Source: Kamptonema formosum PCC 6407 (GTDB taxonomy: Bacteria > Cyanobacteriota > Cyanobacteriia > Cyanobacteriales > Microcoleaceae). From it: DNA of 64,000 nucleotides. The DNA lies in assembly GCF_000332155.1 (NCBI RefSeq), contig NZ_KB235903.1:1955328-2019327 (forward strand). Reading direction: 5' to 3'. A model generated the notes under the pieces. It had not been told where the DNA came from, made no database searches, and saw nothing but the letters and a program-made list of their open reading frames with translations. Position 1 is the stretch's first letter. Every line of letters starts with the position of its first letter. This document shows, piece by piece, positions 33,212-42,043 of the stretch. The translations under genes were made by a program, and so were the position numbers.

Positions 33212-35752
33212 ATGCCGGAACAACCTCAAAATTGGCAAATTCAGCCCCCAATTCACCCGCCAACTTGGTTAATTGAAGCCGTCAAAAGTCACGCCCCTGA
33301 ATTGCCAGGGCATTATGCGGCCTCACTATTAATGTCAAGGGGAATTCAAAACCCCGAACAAATAGCTGGTTTTTTGAACCCCAATCTTTATCAACCAGCA
33401 AGTCCTTTTGAATTTGGGCAAGAAATGAATCTTGCCGTAGAGCGAGTTCTGCAAGCACGTAATAATGCAGAAAATATTGCTATTTGGGGAGATTTTGACG
33501 CAGATGGTATTACCTCAACTTCTGTTCTTTGGGATGGTTTAGGGCAGTTTTTCTCTCAAAATGAACAACTTACTTACTATATTCCCAATCGTCTCACTGA
33601 ATCTCATGGCCTCAATAACCCTGGAATTGATGCGTTAGCCAAATCAGGAATTACTTTAATTATCACCTGCGACACGGGCAGCACAAATTTAGCAGAAATT
33701 GACTATGCTCGCAGTTTAGGAATAGATATTATTGTCACAGATCATCATACGCTACCAGAAGAACGCCCTCAAGTAGTAGCTATCATCAATCCCCGCTATT
33801 TACCCTCGACCCACCAACTTTTTCACCTCTCTGGTGTAGCAGTTGCTTACAAGCTAATTGAAGCACTTTATCAAAGTTTGCCCAATGTTCCTCAACGCCC
33901 TTTAGAAGACCTATTAGTTTTAGTAGCTATTGGTTTAATTGCTGATTTAGTGCAACTCACAGGTGACTGCCGTTACTTAGCACAAAAGGGGATAGAATGT
34001 CTAGGGAAACAAATCACAAATTCTACTCGACCAGGGATTACTAAACTATTAGAATTGTGCAAAAGAAGTGGCGATCGCCCTACAGATATTTCTTTCGGAC
34101 TCGGCCCTAGAATTAACGCAGTTAGCCGCATTCAAGGTGATGCTAGTTTTTGCGTGGAATTGTTGACTAGCCAGGATAGAAAACGCTGCGACCAACTAGC
34201 ACTTTCAACTGAATTAGCTAATACTCGCCGCAAATCTATACAGAAAGATGTTGCTAAAGATGTCAATGAAAAATTAGCTAAACTTGATTTGTCAACTACC
34301 AGTGTAATTGTTTTAGCGGACTCCCAATGGCCTGTCGGTGTCTTAGGATTAGTAGCAGGTCAAGTCGCGCAAGAATACGGTCGCCCTACCATTTTACTCA
34401 GTACAGAAGGAGCGGGGGAGATGGGGAGCGGGGGAGCGGGGGAGCAGGGGAGATGGGGAGCGGGGGAGATGGGGAGCGGGGGAGATGGGGAACAATTACC
34501 AATTACCAATTACCAATTACCAATTACCAATTACCAATTACCAATTACCAATTACCCAATTTTAGCCAGAGGTTCTGCCCGTTCAGTTAGCCAAATTGAC
34601 CTTTACCAATTGGTGAAAAGTCAAGCTCATTTATTACACCGTTTCGGCGGTCATCCCTTTGCTGCTGGATTAAGTTTGCCCGTTGAAAATATTTCTTTAT
34701 TTACAGATGCAATTAATCAACAATTGCGAGGGCAAATGGTTAATGGTTTACCTTCCCCAACTATCCAAGCTGACCTGATTGTTACAGTCTCTGAATTGGG
34801 GCGAGAGTTATTTCAAGAACTTAAACTCCTCGAACCTTGCGGCATGGGGAATCCTGCGCCTAAATTGTTGATTCAAAACTGTTGGTTTGAAAATACATGG
34901 CACTGCAACCAGAAGGATTTAAGAGGTAATAAAGTACAATATATCAAAACCGATTTTGAAATTAGAGACGAATCTAGCGATCGCGCATTTCCTGGGATTT
35001 GGTGGGGACACTACAAAGATGAAATTCCCACAGGGCCCTGCGATGCTATAGTCGAGCTTGACTTCAATACTTATAAAAAACGCTATGAAGTGCGGCTGAT
35101 TGCTTTGCGACCAAATGGCGAAAATGCGCCCGTAAACATTCCTGCCCAAATTGATTGGATATTAGACTGGCGCAATAGCCAAAACCAAGACGAGTCAGCG
35201 ATCGCCCTCTCTCCTTCACCCCTGATAATTGCAGAATGTCCCACTAGCTGGGGCGAATTACAAGCATGGTTTAGGCGGGGACTCCACTCACAACAGAAAC
35301 TGGCGATCGCCTACAGTCTCCCACCATCCCCGCCCCCTATCCAAATCTGGCAACAGCTAGTGGGAATTGCCAAATACCTCAGTCGTACCAACCAAATAGT
35401 TACCCGCAGACAACTAAGACAGAAATTAGGCATCAGCGACGTATCCCTACAACTGGGATTCAAAACTTTAACCCATCTCGGTTTCCAAGTCACTTACCGC
35501 GATCGCGCCTTTCACATCACCAGACATCCCCTAGAAAAACCATCAGTAACTTTATCTCACCCAACCCATTCTCACCAAGTCTCAATGTCCCATTCTGAAG
35601 CGCTTTCCCACTCCATAGAACGATTCTTAGCTGTAGTTTCAGAAGAACAATTTCGCCGCCGCTATTTCTGCGAAGTTTCCTTTGCTACCATTCAGGCTAT
35701 GGCCCAAGAAACCCTTTTAAATGACCTCGATTCCTCAGCTACTCCTTTCTAA
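33212..35752 (+). CDS. recJ: Single-stranded-DNA-specific exonuclease RecJ (with repeat-derived insertion)
   Basis: 846 residues. 5'-3' ssDNA exonuclease of the DHH family, used in recombination and mismatch repair. The DHH motifs are GDFDADG (93-99), CDTGS (153-157), DHH (177-179), SRIQGD (305-310) and the DHHA1 end HRFGGHPFAAG (476-486). Residues ~401-449 (AGEMGSGGAGEQ... LPITNYQLPITNY) are low-complexity and encoded by non-coding repeats inserted in frame between LLSTEG and LARGSARS, which are adjacent in normal RecJ. The C-terminal ~200 residues are a cyanobacteria-type extension. The flanking conserved regions are intact, so the protein may still work with an added surface loop. Confidence 0.93.
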   Translation: MPEQPQNWQIQPPIHPPTWLIEAVKSHAPELPGHYAASLLMSRGIQNPEQIAGFLNPNLYQPASPFEFGQEMNLAVERVLQARNNAENIAIWGDFDADGITSTSVLWDGLGQFFSQNEQLTYYIPNRLTESHGLNNPGIDALAKSGITLIITCDTGSTNLAEIDYARSLGIDIIVTDHHTLPEERPQVVAIINPRYLPSTHQLFHLSGVAVAYKLIEALYQSLPNVPQRPLEDLLVLVAIGLIADLVQLTGDCRYLAQKGIECLGKQITNSTRPGITKLLELCKRSGDRPTDISFGLGPRINAVSRIQGDASFCVELLTSQDRKRCDQLALSTELANTRRKSIQKDVAKDVNEKLAKLDLSTTSVIVLADSQWPVGVLGLVAGQVAQEYGRPTILLSTEGAGEMGSGGAGEQGRWGAGEMGSGGDGEQLPITNYQLPITNYQLPITNYPILARGSARSVSQIDLYQLVKSQAHLLHRFGGHPFAAGLSLPVENISLFTDAINQQLRGQMVNGLPSPTIQADLIVTVSELGRELFQELKLLEPCGMGNPAPKLLIQNCWFENTWHCNQKDLRGNKVQYIKTDFEIRDESSDRAFPGIWWGHYKDEIPTGPCDAIVELDFNTYKKRYEVRLIALRPNGENAPVNIPAQIDWILDWRNSQNQDESAIALSPSPLIIAECPTSWGELQAWFRRGLHSQQKLAIAYSLPPSPPPIQIWQQLVGIAKYLSRTNQIVTRRQLRQKLGISDVSLQLGFKTLTHLGFQVTYRDRAFHITRHPLEKPSVTLSHPTHSHQVSMSHSEALSHSIERFLAVVSEEQFRRRYFCEVSFATIQAMAQETLLNDLDSSATPF
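34412..34558. repeat. Repeat insertion inside recJ: GGGGGAGATGGGGAGC units then ATTACCA heptamers
   Basis: The first part is a purine-rich tandem repeat (34412-34491) and the second is about nine ATTACCA heptamers (34495-34557). Both types occur elsewhere in the window only between genes. The total is 147 bases, a multiple of three, so the frame is kept. Confidence 0.9.
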
Positions 35753-35834
35753 GAGGGGCTAGGGGCTATCTATAGAGCGATCGCTTTCTTAAGTTTAAAG
35801 GAGCGATCGCCCCGTTAGCTTACTGAGAATTCAC

Positions 35835-37319
35835 CTAACCATTGAGTTTTTTGTTCAACAATTGATTAGTAAGCTTGGGATCGGCACGTCCCTCAGTTTG
35901 TTTCATTACCTGGCCGACAAAAAAGCCCAACAGCTTAGTTTTGCCACTGCGGTACTGTTCTAGTTCCTTGGGATTCTCAGCGATGACGCGATCGATCGCA
36001 GCTTCTAGAGTTGCAGCATCGGAGATTTGGGTAACGCCCGCCGCTTCGATCGCTTGCTTCGGAGAACCACCCTCAGATAATAACTTGGGTAACAAATCCT
36101 TAGCGATTTTGCCGCTGATCGTGCCAGCATCAATTAAAGAAATCAGTTCCGCTAAACCGTCGGGTTTAAAAGGTAGCTGGGTAATATTGAGCTTTTCATT
36201 TTTCAGGTAGGCGGTGATGTCACCCATTACCCAGTTAGCGACTTGCTTAGGATTACCACCTGCTGCGATCGCGGCTTCAAAATACTCAGCCACTGCTCTA
36301 TCGTCCGTCAATACGCGGGCATCATAGGCAGAAAGACCGATTTTATTTTCGTAGCGATCGCGTTTAGAAGCTGGTAATTCTGGAAGTTCCGCTTCCCAGT
36401 GCCCTAACTGTTCCGGCGATACCTCAATCGGGGGGATGTCAGGTTCTGGGAAGTAGCGGTAATCGCTAGAACCTTCTTTGAGCCGCATACTCACAGTACA
36501 CTGCTTGCCTTCTTCCCAGAGCCGGGTTTCTTGGAAAATGCGATCGCCATTTTCCAAAGCTTGAATTTGCCGTTCAATTTCAAAGTCGATCGCCCGGTGG
36601 ATAGCATTAAAGGAGTTCATATTTTTAATCTCGACTTTAGTGCCAAACTCCTCTCTGCCAACGGGACGCACGGAAATATTCACGTCACAGCGTAGCGAAC
36701 CTTCCTGCATATTACCGTCGCTAACACCGAGATAGCGGACGATACGGCGCAATTCTTGGGCATATTCGGCAGCTTCCGCACCCGATCGCAAATCCGGTTC
36801 CGAGACTATTTCGATTAACGGAATCCCAGCGCGGTTGTAGTCTACCATCGAATAAGTCGAACCAGAGAGGCGATCGCTGCCGCCATGAACCAATTTTCCT
36901 GCATCCTCCTCCATGTGCAGGCGAGTAATCCCAATTTTTTTGCGTGTAGAGTTACCCCCATCATCAATCAACTCAATTTCTAGCCAGCCATTAGTCGCGA
37001 TCGGCAAATCGAACTGAGAAATTTGATAATTTTTGGGTAAATCTGGATAAAAATATTGCTTGCGGTCAAACTTGCTATAGGGTGCAATCTGACACTTTAA
37101 CGCCAGCCCTGCCTTCACAGCATACTCCAGCACCTTCTGATTCAGTACCGGCAACACTCCCGGCATTCCCATACAAATCGGATCTATATTGGAATTCGGG
37201 ACACCACCAAATTCTGTAGAGGAACTAGAGAAAATCTTAGTTTTAGTACCCAACTGACAGTGGGTTTCCAGACCGATAATGGCTTCGTATTGAGTTTTAA
37301 CTGGTGCAGCAGTGGTCAT
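35835..37319 (-). CDS. gatB: Aspartyl/glutamyl-tRNA amidotransferase subunit B
   Basis: 494 residues, the standard size. Subunit B of GatCAB, which transamidates misacylated Glu-tRNA(Gln) or Asp-tRNA(Asn) in the cytosol. Hallmarks: [11 protein letters not shown] near the start, the zinc/ATP region with [41 protein letters not shown], and the C-terminal helical YqeY-like tail ([25 protein letters not shown]). It is monocistronic here. No gatA or gatC is seen in the window. Confidence 0.97.
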   Translation of the reverse strand: MTTAAPVKTQYEAIIGLETHCQLGTKTKIFSSSSTEFGGVPNSNIDPICMGMPGVLPVLNQKVLEYAVKAGLALKCQIAPYSKFDRKQYFYPDLPKNYQISQFDLPIATNGWLEIELIDDGGNSTRKKIGITRLHMEEDAGKLVHGGSDRLSGSTYSMVDYNRAGIPLIEIVSEPDLRSGAEAAEYAQELRRIVRYLGVSDGNMQEGSLRCDVNISVRPVGREEFGTKVEIKNMNSFNAIHRAIDFEIERQIQALENGDRIFQETRLWEEGKQCTVSMRLKEGSSDYRYFPEPDIPPIEVSPEQLGHWEAELPELPASKRDRYENKIGLSAYDARVLTDDRAVAEYFEAAIAAGGNPKQVANWVMGDITAYLKNEKLNITQLPFKPDGLAELISLIDAGTISGKIAKDLLPKLLSEGGSPKQAIEAAGVTQISDAATLEAAIDRVIAENPKELEQYRSGKTKLLGFFVGQVMKQTEGRADPKLTNQLLNKKLNG

Positions 37320-37936
37320 AGGCTAGACAAAGCTTAGGGAGCAACTATTTGCTATATTTTAGCTGTTCTTGACTTGCGCTTGCCGTGAATACCTAGTATT
37401 GTTTGGAGTTTAGAATCAATGATGTGTCAGGGGTGTGTCACACATCTGCTAATTTTACTTCCTTAGTCTTAGCTAAAGTCTTAGCTAAATGGACATAATT
37501 AACTAGGGCTTACCTAGTGTTTGCTTGTCATGGCAAGGGTTTCCGAGCAATCCCAGAACCGGGGTAGGTTTCGCCTAGCCTCAAGGTTGATGCTTCCAGC
37601 TTGCTTCCTACTCTTGCTACAATGCAACCGTAGTGGTTGGTAATACTGCTGCTTTTCTACCGCGATCGGCAAAGGCCCAAGGAGCAAAGGCATCAGATTT
37701 AGCCTCCAAGCGCTTAAGCGTAGCTAGCGACAGGCATCACCCTCTCAAAAGCAGATTTACCTCCACAAACGTGACAAAATAGGACTCAAGTCCAACTAAA
37801 GACGAAATTGCCGTAAAATTAACCGTAAAACTAGCGCGGTACTTTTGAAGACTCTGTTTCAAAAGGTCAACTAGCGGTTTTCTAGGGGTGTACTACTTTA
37901 TCGAATTCTTAATAACCAGAAACTAGAGGTGCAAAC
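37320..37936. other. 617-bp divergent intergenic region before the GTPase operon
   Basis: No coding frame is convincing. Several short inverted repeats are visible (AACCGGGGTAGGTTTCGCCTAGCC-type arms near 37557-37580; GTGTGTCACAC-type near 37433-37443). A degenerate copy of the GTAGCNAGCNGCAGGCATC repeat is at about 37718-37738. It must contain the promoters of gatB and the five-gene operon, and could hold a long leader or a small RNA, but I recognise no known class. Confidence 0.5.
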
Positions 37937-38539
37937 ATGGCAGAAATAACCAAAGAAGAAATGCGCGAAAGGCTGGGTAATATCGATCAAATTCGCGACA
38001 TCATATTCGGAGCTCAGTTAAGAGAATACGATAATCGGTTTGATAGAATAGAGTCCGATATCTCATTGTTACAGCAAGATATCCAAACTCGCCTAGAACA
38101 GGTAAAATCAGTGCTGACAACTGAGCTAAGGGCGGCCTTTGACTCCTTTGAAAAAAAGCTCAAATCTATCAACAGCACAGTCCAAGAAGATACTACCGAT
38201 ATTCGGCAACAAATCGACAGAGTAAATAGAAAGTTTTCGAGCAGCATTGAAGCTTTAGATGAAGCGATAGACAACCAAACCGGAGCAATTCGGGATGATT
38301 TTTCCCAGAGCAGAGATCAGATCCAAGAAGATATCCGTAGCCTAAGAACTCAAGTTTTTGAAGAACTAGACAGACGCTTCTCTGTTCTCAGGGAAGTTAA
38401 AGTTTCTAGGGATGACATGGCAGAAATATTGTTTGAACTTGGCATGAGGTTAAAAGGGAGCGAATTTGTTCCCGAACTCAAAGAAGTTGCTGATAGTAAT
38501 TTAGATACAGGATTGTTATTGCCAGACCGTCATCATTAA
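37937..38539 (+). CDS. Coiled-coil protein of the GTPase operon
   Basis: 200 residues, nearly all helical: heptad-like stretches from ~25 to ~150 (DRIESDISLLQQDIQTRLEQVKSVL..., DIRQQIDRVNRKFSSSIEALDEAID). There is no membrane helix or catalytic motif. The C-terminal region (DDMAEILFELGMRLKG) is a conserved-looking short helix. First gene of the operon; AGAGGTG lies upstream of the ATG. I do not recognise a named family. It likely interacts with the next product, whose N-terminus is also largely unstructured or helical. Confidence 0.78.
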   Translation: MAEITKEEMRERLGNIDQIRDIIFGAQLREYDNRFDRIESDISLLQQDIQTRLEQVKSVLTTELRAAFDSFEKKLKSINSTVQEDTTDIRQQIDRVNRKFSSSIEALDEAIDNQTGAIRDDFSQSRDQIQEDIRSLRTQVFEELDRRFSVLREVKVSRDDMAEILFELGMRLKGSEFVPELKEVADSNLDTGLLLPDRHH

Positions 38540-38558
38540 ATTAAAGAGGTAAAAGCAG

Positions 38559-41507
38559 ATGGCTTTATCGGAAGAAAATCTAGCTGACCTAAATCAGCAA
38601 GCAGGTTTTGTTTCTGAAGCAAAAAAGGCTCGTGCTCAACCCGCAACTCAGCTTCAACCCTTGGTGCATCTACTGACCGATCTGAAAATTTTAGAGCAGG
38701 CTGAAAAATCTAAACTTCAGCCTGGTCAACCCGCCAAGGATTCAGCTCAAGCTGTCTTTGATAATATTATTTGCTCAGCAGCTAGTCCCCCAACAGCAGA
38801 GACTTCAATCGCACCAAATAATAGTAACTTTGACAACTTGAGATCGGGAATTATCAAGGAGGAGTCCGATCCTTTAGAAAATTTGCTATTGCAGCTCGAA
38901 AAACTCACAGAACCGATCGTTTTACAGCAGCATATTCCTAGAGAAAAAGCTGCTGTATCTGATGTGGTTGATGTGGAGAAAATTCTGTCTTTTTTGCCCA
39001 TCAGCAAAGAAAGTTCGACCAGCGCCGCACCTGAATTAGAGGCGGACTTTGACAGGGATTTACACAGCCAAGAACTGTCTAACCTAGAGCCATCAACAAA
39101 CTTTAGTGAGGACAGCGTTACGAGTAACGCTAACGTAGTTTTTATAGATGATTCAGTTACCAAGGAGCAAAGTAAAGAAGATCTAATCATTCCTTCTGAG
39201 GCGGCTAAAGTTTCGCAGAGGGAGGATTTTGTGCGGCCAGTTACCATCACCAAAGCGATGGCAAAACAAAGCGAATATTTAGATGGTGAATATTTAGATG
39301 TTTTGGTGACGGCTGTTACAGGGTTAGAAAACTTACTAGAGGATAGTCCTGAGATCCCCGAAAAATTAATTTCTCAAGAATTCACATCCCAAGAATTAAT
39401 AACATCACCACCATCGAAGAATTTAGATGTTTTAATCAGTTCACCTGAAGACTTGCCAAGACTGTTAGAAGAAAAACAGTCCCTCGAATTGGAAGCAGAA
39501 ACAGCTCCGAATGCTGTAGAAAATTCAGAGGAATCATTGGAAGCTATAGAACAGTTACAGAACCTAATTTTCGGCTCAAAAATATCGGAATTAGACGATG
39601 TAAAAACTCTGCTAGCAGAAAGTGATTTGCCTGGGGTACGGCATTTGATGAAAATGATTGAACACAAACTGGGAAATCTCGAACATCAAATTTACGATCC
39701 TCAAGAATTAATTGCTCTGTTATTGCCTTGGATTGGTGAAATTCTGAGTCTAAAAATATCAGAGTCAAGGGAAGAAATTATCAAGGTAATGGTGCCGATC
39801 ATTGATGAGGTGATCAAGGCAAAAACTCAGCAAGATAAACAGGCAATGAGTGCTGCTATTGCGGATTTGCTACCAGAGGCGATTTCGCAACAGATCAAGA
39901 ATTCTCCGCAAGAAATGGCGAACGCGATCGCGCCAGAAATAGCAATAGCAATTAGAGAGCAAATTCGCCTCGATCAAGAATCAATTGCTGAAGCTCTAGC
40001 GCCAGAAATGGGCAAAGCTATTAAAGCCCAAATTGAACTAGAGCGAGACGCAATGGTAGATGCTCTCTACCCTGTAATTGGTAATACTATTGCTAAATAT
40101 CTAGGGGAAGCTATTAAAACCATCAATGAAAAGGTGGCAAATGCCTTTAGCATAGAAGGAGTTCAACGCAAAATTAAAGCTCAAATGCAGGGAGTATCTG
40201 AAGCAGAATTAATTCTGAAAGAAGCGGTTCCCTTTTCGGTTCAAGCTGTATTTTTAATTCACAAAGCTTCGGGGTTAGTGATTGCAGAAGTGCAGCCAGC
40301 AAACAAGCAACAGCTAGAATCGGATATGGTGGCGGGGATGCTGACAGCTATTCGCAGCTTTGTTAATGATTGTATTGCCCAGTCGGGAGAAGTTTCTGAA
40401 CTCAACGAGATTGAGTACGGCGATTCTAAGATTATTCTTGAAGTTGCAGGCTACTGTTACTTAGCGGTGGTGATTAAAGGAGAACAACCCCAAGATTTTG
40501 TCAACAAAATGCGGGAAACTCTCAGTACCATTATTATGAAGTATGGTAGACCGATAGAGTTTTATGACGGCGATCCCGATAAAATTCCAGAGCAAGTTCA
40601 CACACTGATTGAAAGAATTTTTAAGCAAGTTTCAAAGGAGAAAGAGTCTAAACCGCCAACAGCTCTTTTAGCCATTTCCTTAGTTGTTTCGTCCCTATTT
40701 TTAGTGCCTTGGGGAATGTATGAATATCGCCAGAGAATTGAGCGCCGAGTAGAAGCAAATACAGCCACAGCTTTAAGTTTTGCTCCCGATTTAGCCGTAT
40801 ATCGCCTGAGAGTAGATGTTGAAAAAAATACCCTAAAACTCACAGGAAATTTACCAAATCAAGGGTTACGCGCTAAAGCCGAAAAAATTGCTCAAGCAAC
40901 TGCACCAAACCTGAAGGTAGATAATAAAATTATCGCCATTGATGTACCTCCCGATCCCGCCTCAGTAGCGGCGGAAGTCAAGCGAGTAACTGCTGTCTTA
41001 AATCAGATAGAAGGGGTGTCTATTTCTAGCCGATATGGAGAGCGCAAAGTTACAGTGGAAGGAACAGTAATGCAAATGACAGATGCTCAGAAAATCGCCC
41101 AATCTATGAAGCAAGTTCCAGGGGTACAGTCTGTAATTAGCACTGTGAAATTAAATCCGCTGAAAATTACAACGCGCATTTACTTTAATGTGGGTTCGGC
41201 AACATTAAACTCAGAATACGGAGAAGTAATTGGGAATATTAAAGAGTTTTTGAAGCAATACCCTCAGAAACATCTTAAAATAATCGGTCATAGCGATCGC
41301 AAAGGCAATCTTGCTATCAATCAACAGTTAGCTCGGAAGCGAGCTGAAGCTGTACGAGTTGCCCTAGTGCAGCAAGGTGTCGATCCTAGACGGTTGCAAG
41401 TTGTAGCGAGTTTAAACCCTCCTGCTGATGTAGAGTCCAGTCAACCCCTATTGTTAAGTAGATGTGTAATCTTTGAGCCAATAACTCAGAGAGCGAAAAC
41501 CAAGTAA
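38559..41507 (+). CDS. Membrane-spanning protein with Roadblock-like, BON and OmpA domains
   Basis: 982 residues; AAAGAGG lies upstream. The first ~350 residues are acidic and low-complexity. Residues ~380-520 are helical repeats of about 28 residues (EAISQQIKNSPQEMANAIAPEIA... SIAEALAPEMGKAIKAQIELE). Residues ~558-665 (VQAVFLIHKASGLVIAEVQ... DSKIILEVAGYCYLAVVIKG) have the strand-helix pattern of a Roadblock/longin-like domain, the type that partners Ras-like GTPases. One TM helix lies at ~702-718. Outside it are two BON-like repeats (~728-795, ~800-865) and an OmpA-like peptidoglycan-binding domain (~872-975, IYFNVGSATL, IIGHSDRKG, ARKRAEAVRVAL). Predicted to link cytoplasmic GTPase signalling to the cell wall. 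Confidence 0.78.
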   Translation: MALSEENLADLNQQAGFVSEAKKARAQPATQLQPLVHLLTDLKILEQAEKSKLQPGQPAKDSAQAVFDNIICSAASPPTAETSIAPNNSNFDNLRSGIIKEESDPLENLLLQLEKLTEPIVLQQHIPREKAAVSDVVDVEKILSFLPISKESSTSAAPELEADFDRDLHSQELSNLEPSTNFSEDSVTSNANVVFIDDSVTKEQSKEDLIIPSEAAKVSQREDFVRPVTITKAMAKQSEYLDGEYLDVLVTAVTGLENLLEDSPEIPEKLISQEFTSQELITSPPSKNLDVLISSPEDLPRLLEEKQSLELEAETAPNAVENSEESLEAIEQLQNLIFGSKISELDDVKTLLAESDLPGVRHLMKMIEHKLGNLEHQIYDPQELIALLLPWIGEILSLKISESREEIIKVMVPIIDEVIKAKTQQDKQAMSAAIADLLPEAISQQIKNSPQEMANAIAPEIAIAIREQIRLDQESIAEALAPEMGKAIKAQIELERDAMVDALYPVIGNTIAKYLGEAIKTINEKVANAFSIEGVQRKIKAQMQGVSEAELILKEAVPFSVQAVFLIHKASGLVIAEVQPANKQQLESDMVAGMLTAIRSFVNDCIAQSGEVSELNEIEYGDSKIILEVAGYCYLAVVIKGEQPQDFVNKMRETLSTIIMKYGRPIEFYDGDPDKIPEQVHTLIERIFKQVSKEKESKPPTALLAISLVVSSLFLVPWGMYEYRQRIERRVEANTATALSFAPDLAVYRLRVDVEKNTLKLTGNLPNQGLRAKAEKIAQATAPNLKVDNKIIAIDVPPDPASVAAEVKRVTAVLNQIEGVSISSRYGERKVTVEGTVMQMTDAQKIAQSMKQVPGVQSVISTVKLNPLKITTRIYFNVGSATLNSEYGEVIGNIKEFLKQYPQKHLKIIGHSDRKGNLAINQQLARKRAEAVRVALVQQGVDPRRLQVVASLNPPADVESSQPLLLSRCVIFEPITQRAKTK

Positions 41508-41509
41508 TT

Positions 41510-42043
41510 ATGTCAACAATCTCAAAAAAAATGTGCATGGTGGGTGACTTTGGAGTAGGTAAAACTAGCCTAATCCGCCGTTTTGTAGATCGTCAATTCA
41601 GCGATCAATATCTTTCTACAGTGGGAGTGAAAATCTCCCGTAAAAACATTGAATTGTTGGGGGTAAAACAGCAGGCAAAACAGGACGTACAACTTTTGAT
41701 TTGGGATTTAGAAGGTCATACAAAATTTAAAGCGATCGCACCCTCTTACCTCCAAGGATCTAGTGGTGCATTAGTTGTTGCTGATGTTAGCCGCCCCGAA
41801 ACCATTGAAAGGTTAATCGAACATATTCAGCTTTTTACTTCCGTCAATCCCAAAGCTGCGATCGTCATCGCTTTAAATAAATTAGACTTGGTTGATGAAG
41901 AAAAATTAGCTAAAATGGTAGAAATTGCTGAGGCCACCGCTCCAGAGCGAGTATTGGCAACCTATACAACTTCCGCAAAGACAGGCAAAGACGTTGATGA
42001 TATTTTTCACAAACTAGCTTACAAAATGGTAGAACCTGCATGA
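41510..42043 (+). CDS. Ras-like small GTPase
   Basis: 177 residues. A complete G domain: G1 GDFGVGKTS (12-20), switch I threonine T37 (STVGVK), G3 WDLEGH (65-70), G4 NKLD (123-126) and G5 TSAK (154-157). It looks more like eukaryotic Rab/Ras than like MglA in its G1 and G3. The residue at the Ras Gln61 position is H70, so intrinsic hydrolysis may be slow. There is no lipidation motif at the C-terminus. It starts two bases after the OmpA gene stop and overlaps the kinase gene by four bases (ATGA), strong evidence of one operon. Confidence 0.93.
   Translation: MSTISKKMCMVGDFGVGKTSLIRRFVDRQFSDQYLSTVGVKISRKNIELLGVKQQAKQDVQLLIWDLEGHTKFKAIAPSYLQGSSGALVVADVSRPETIERLIEHIQLFTSVNPKAAIVIALNKLDLVDEEKLAKMVEIAEATAPERVLATYTTSAKTGKDVDDIFHKLAYKMVEPA

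Noticed and set aside
37540-37640. SRP RNA, 6S RNA or a c-di-GMP or glutamine riboswitch
   Set aside because: The conserved signature strings of these classes are absent; only generic hairpins are visible.
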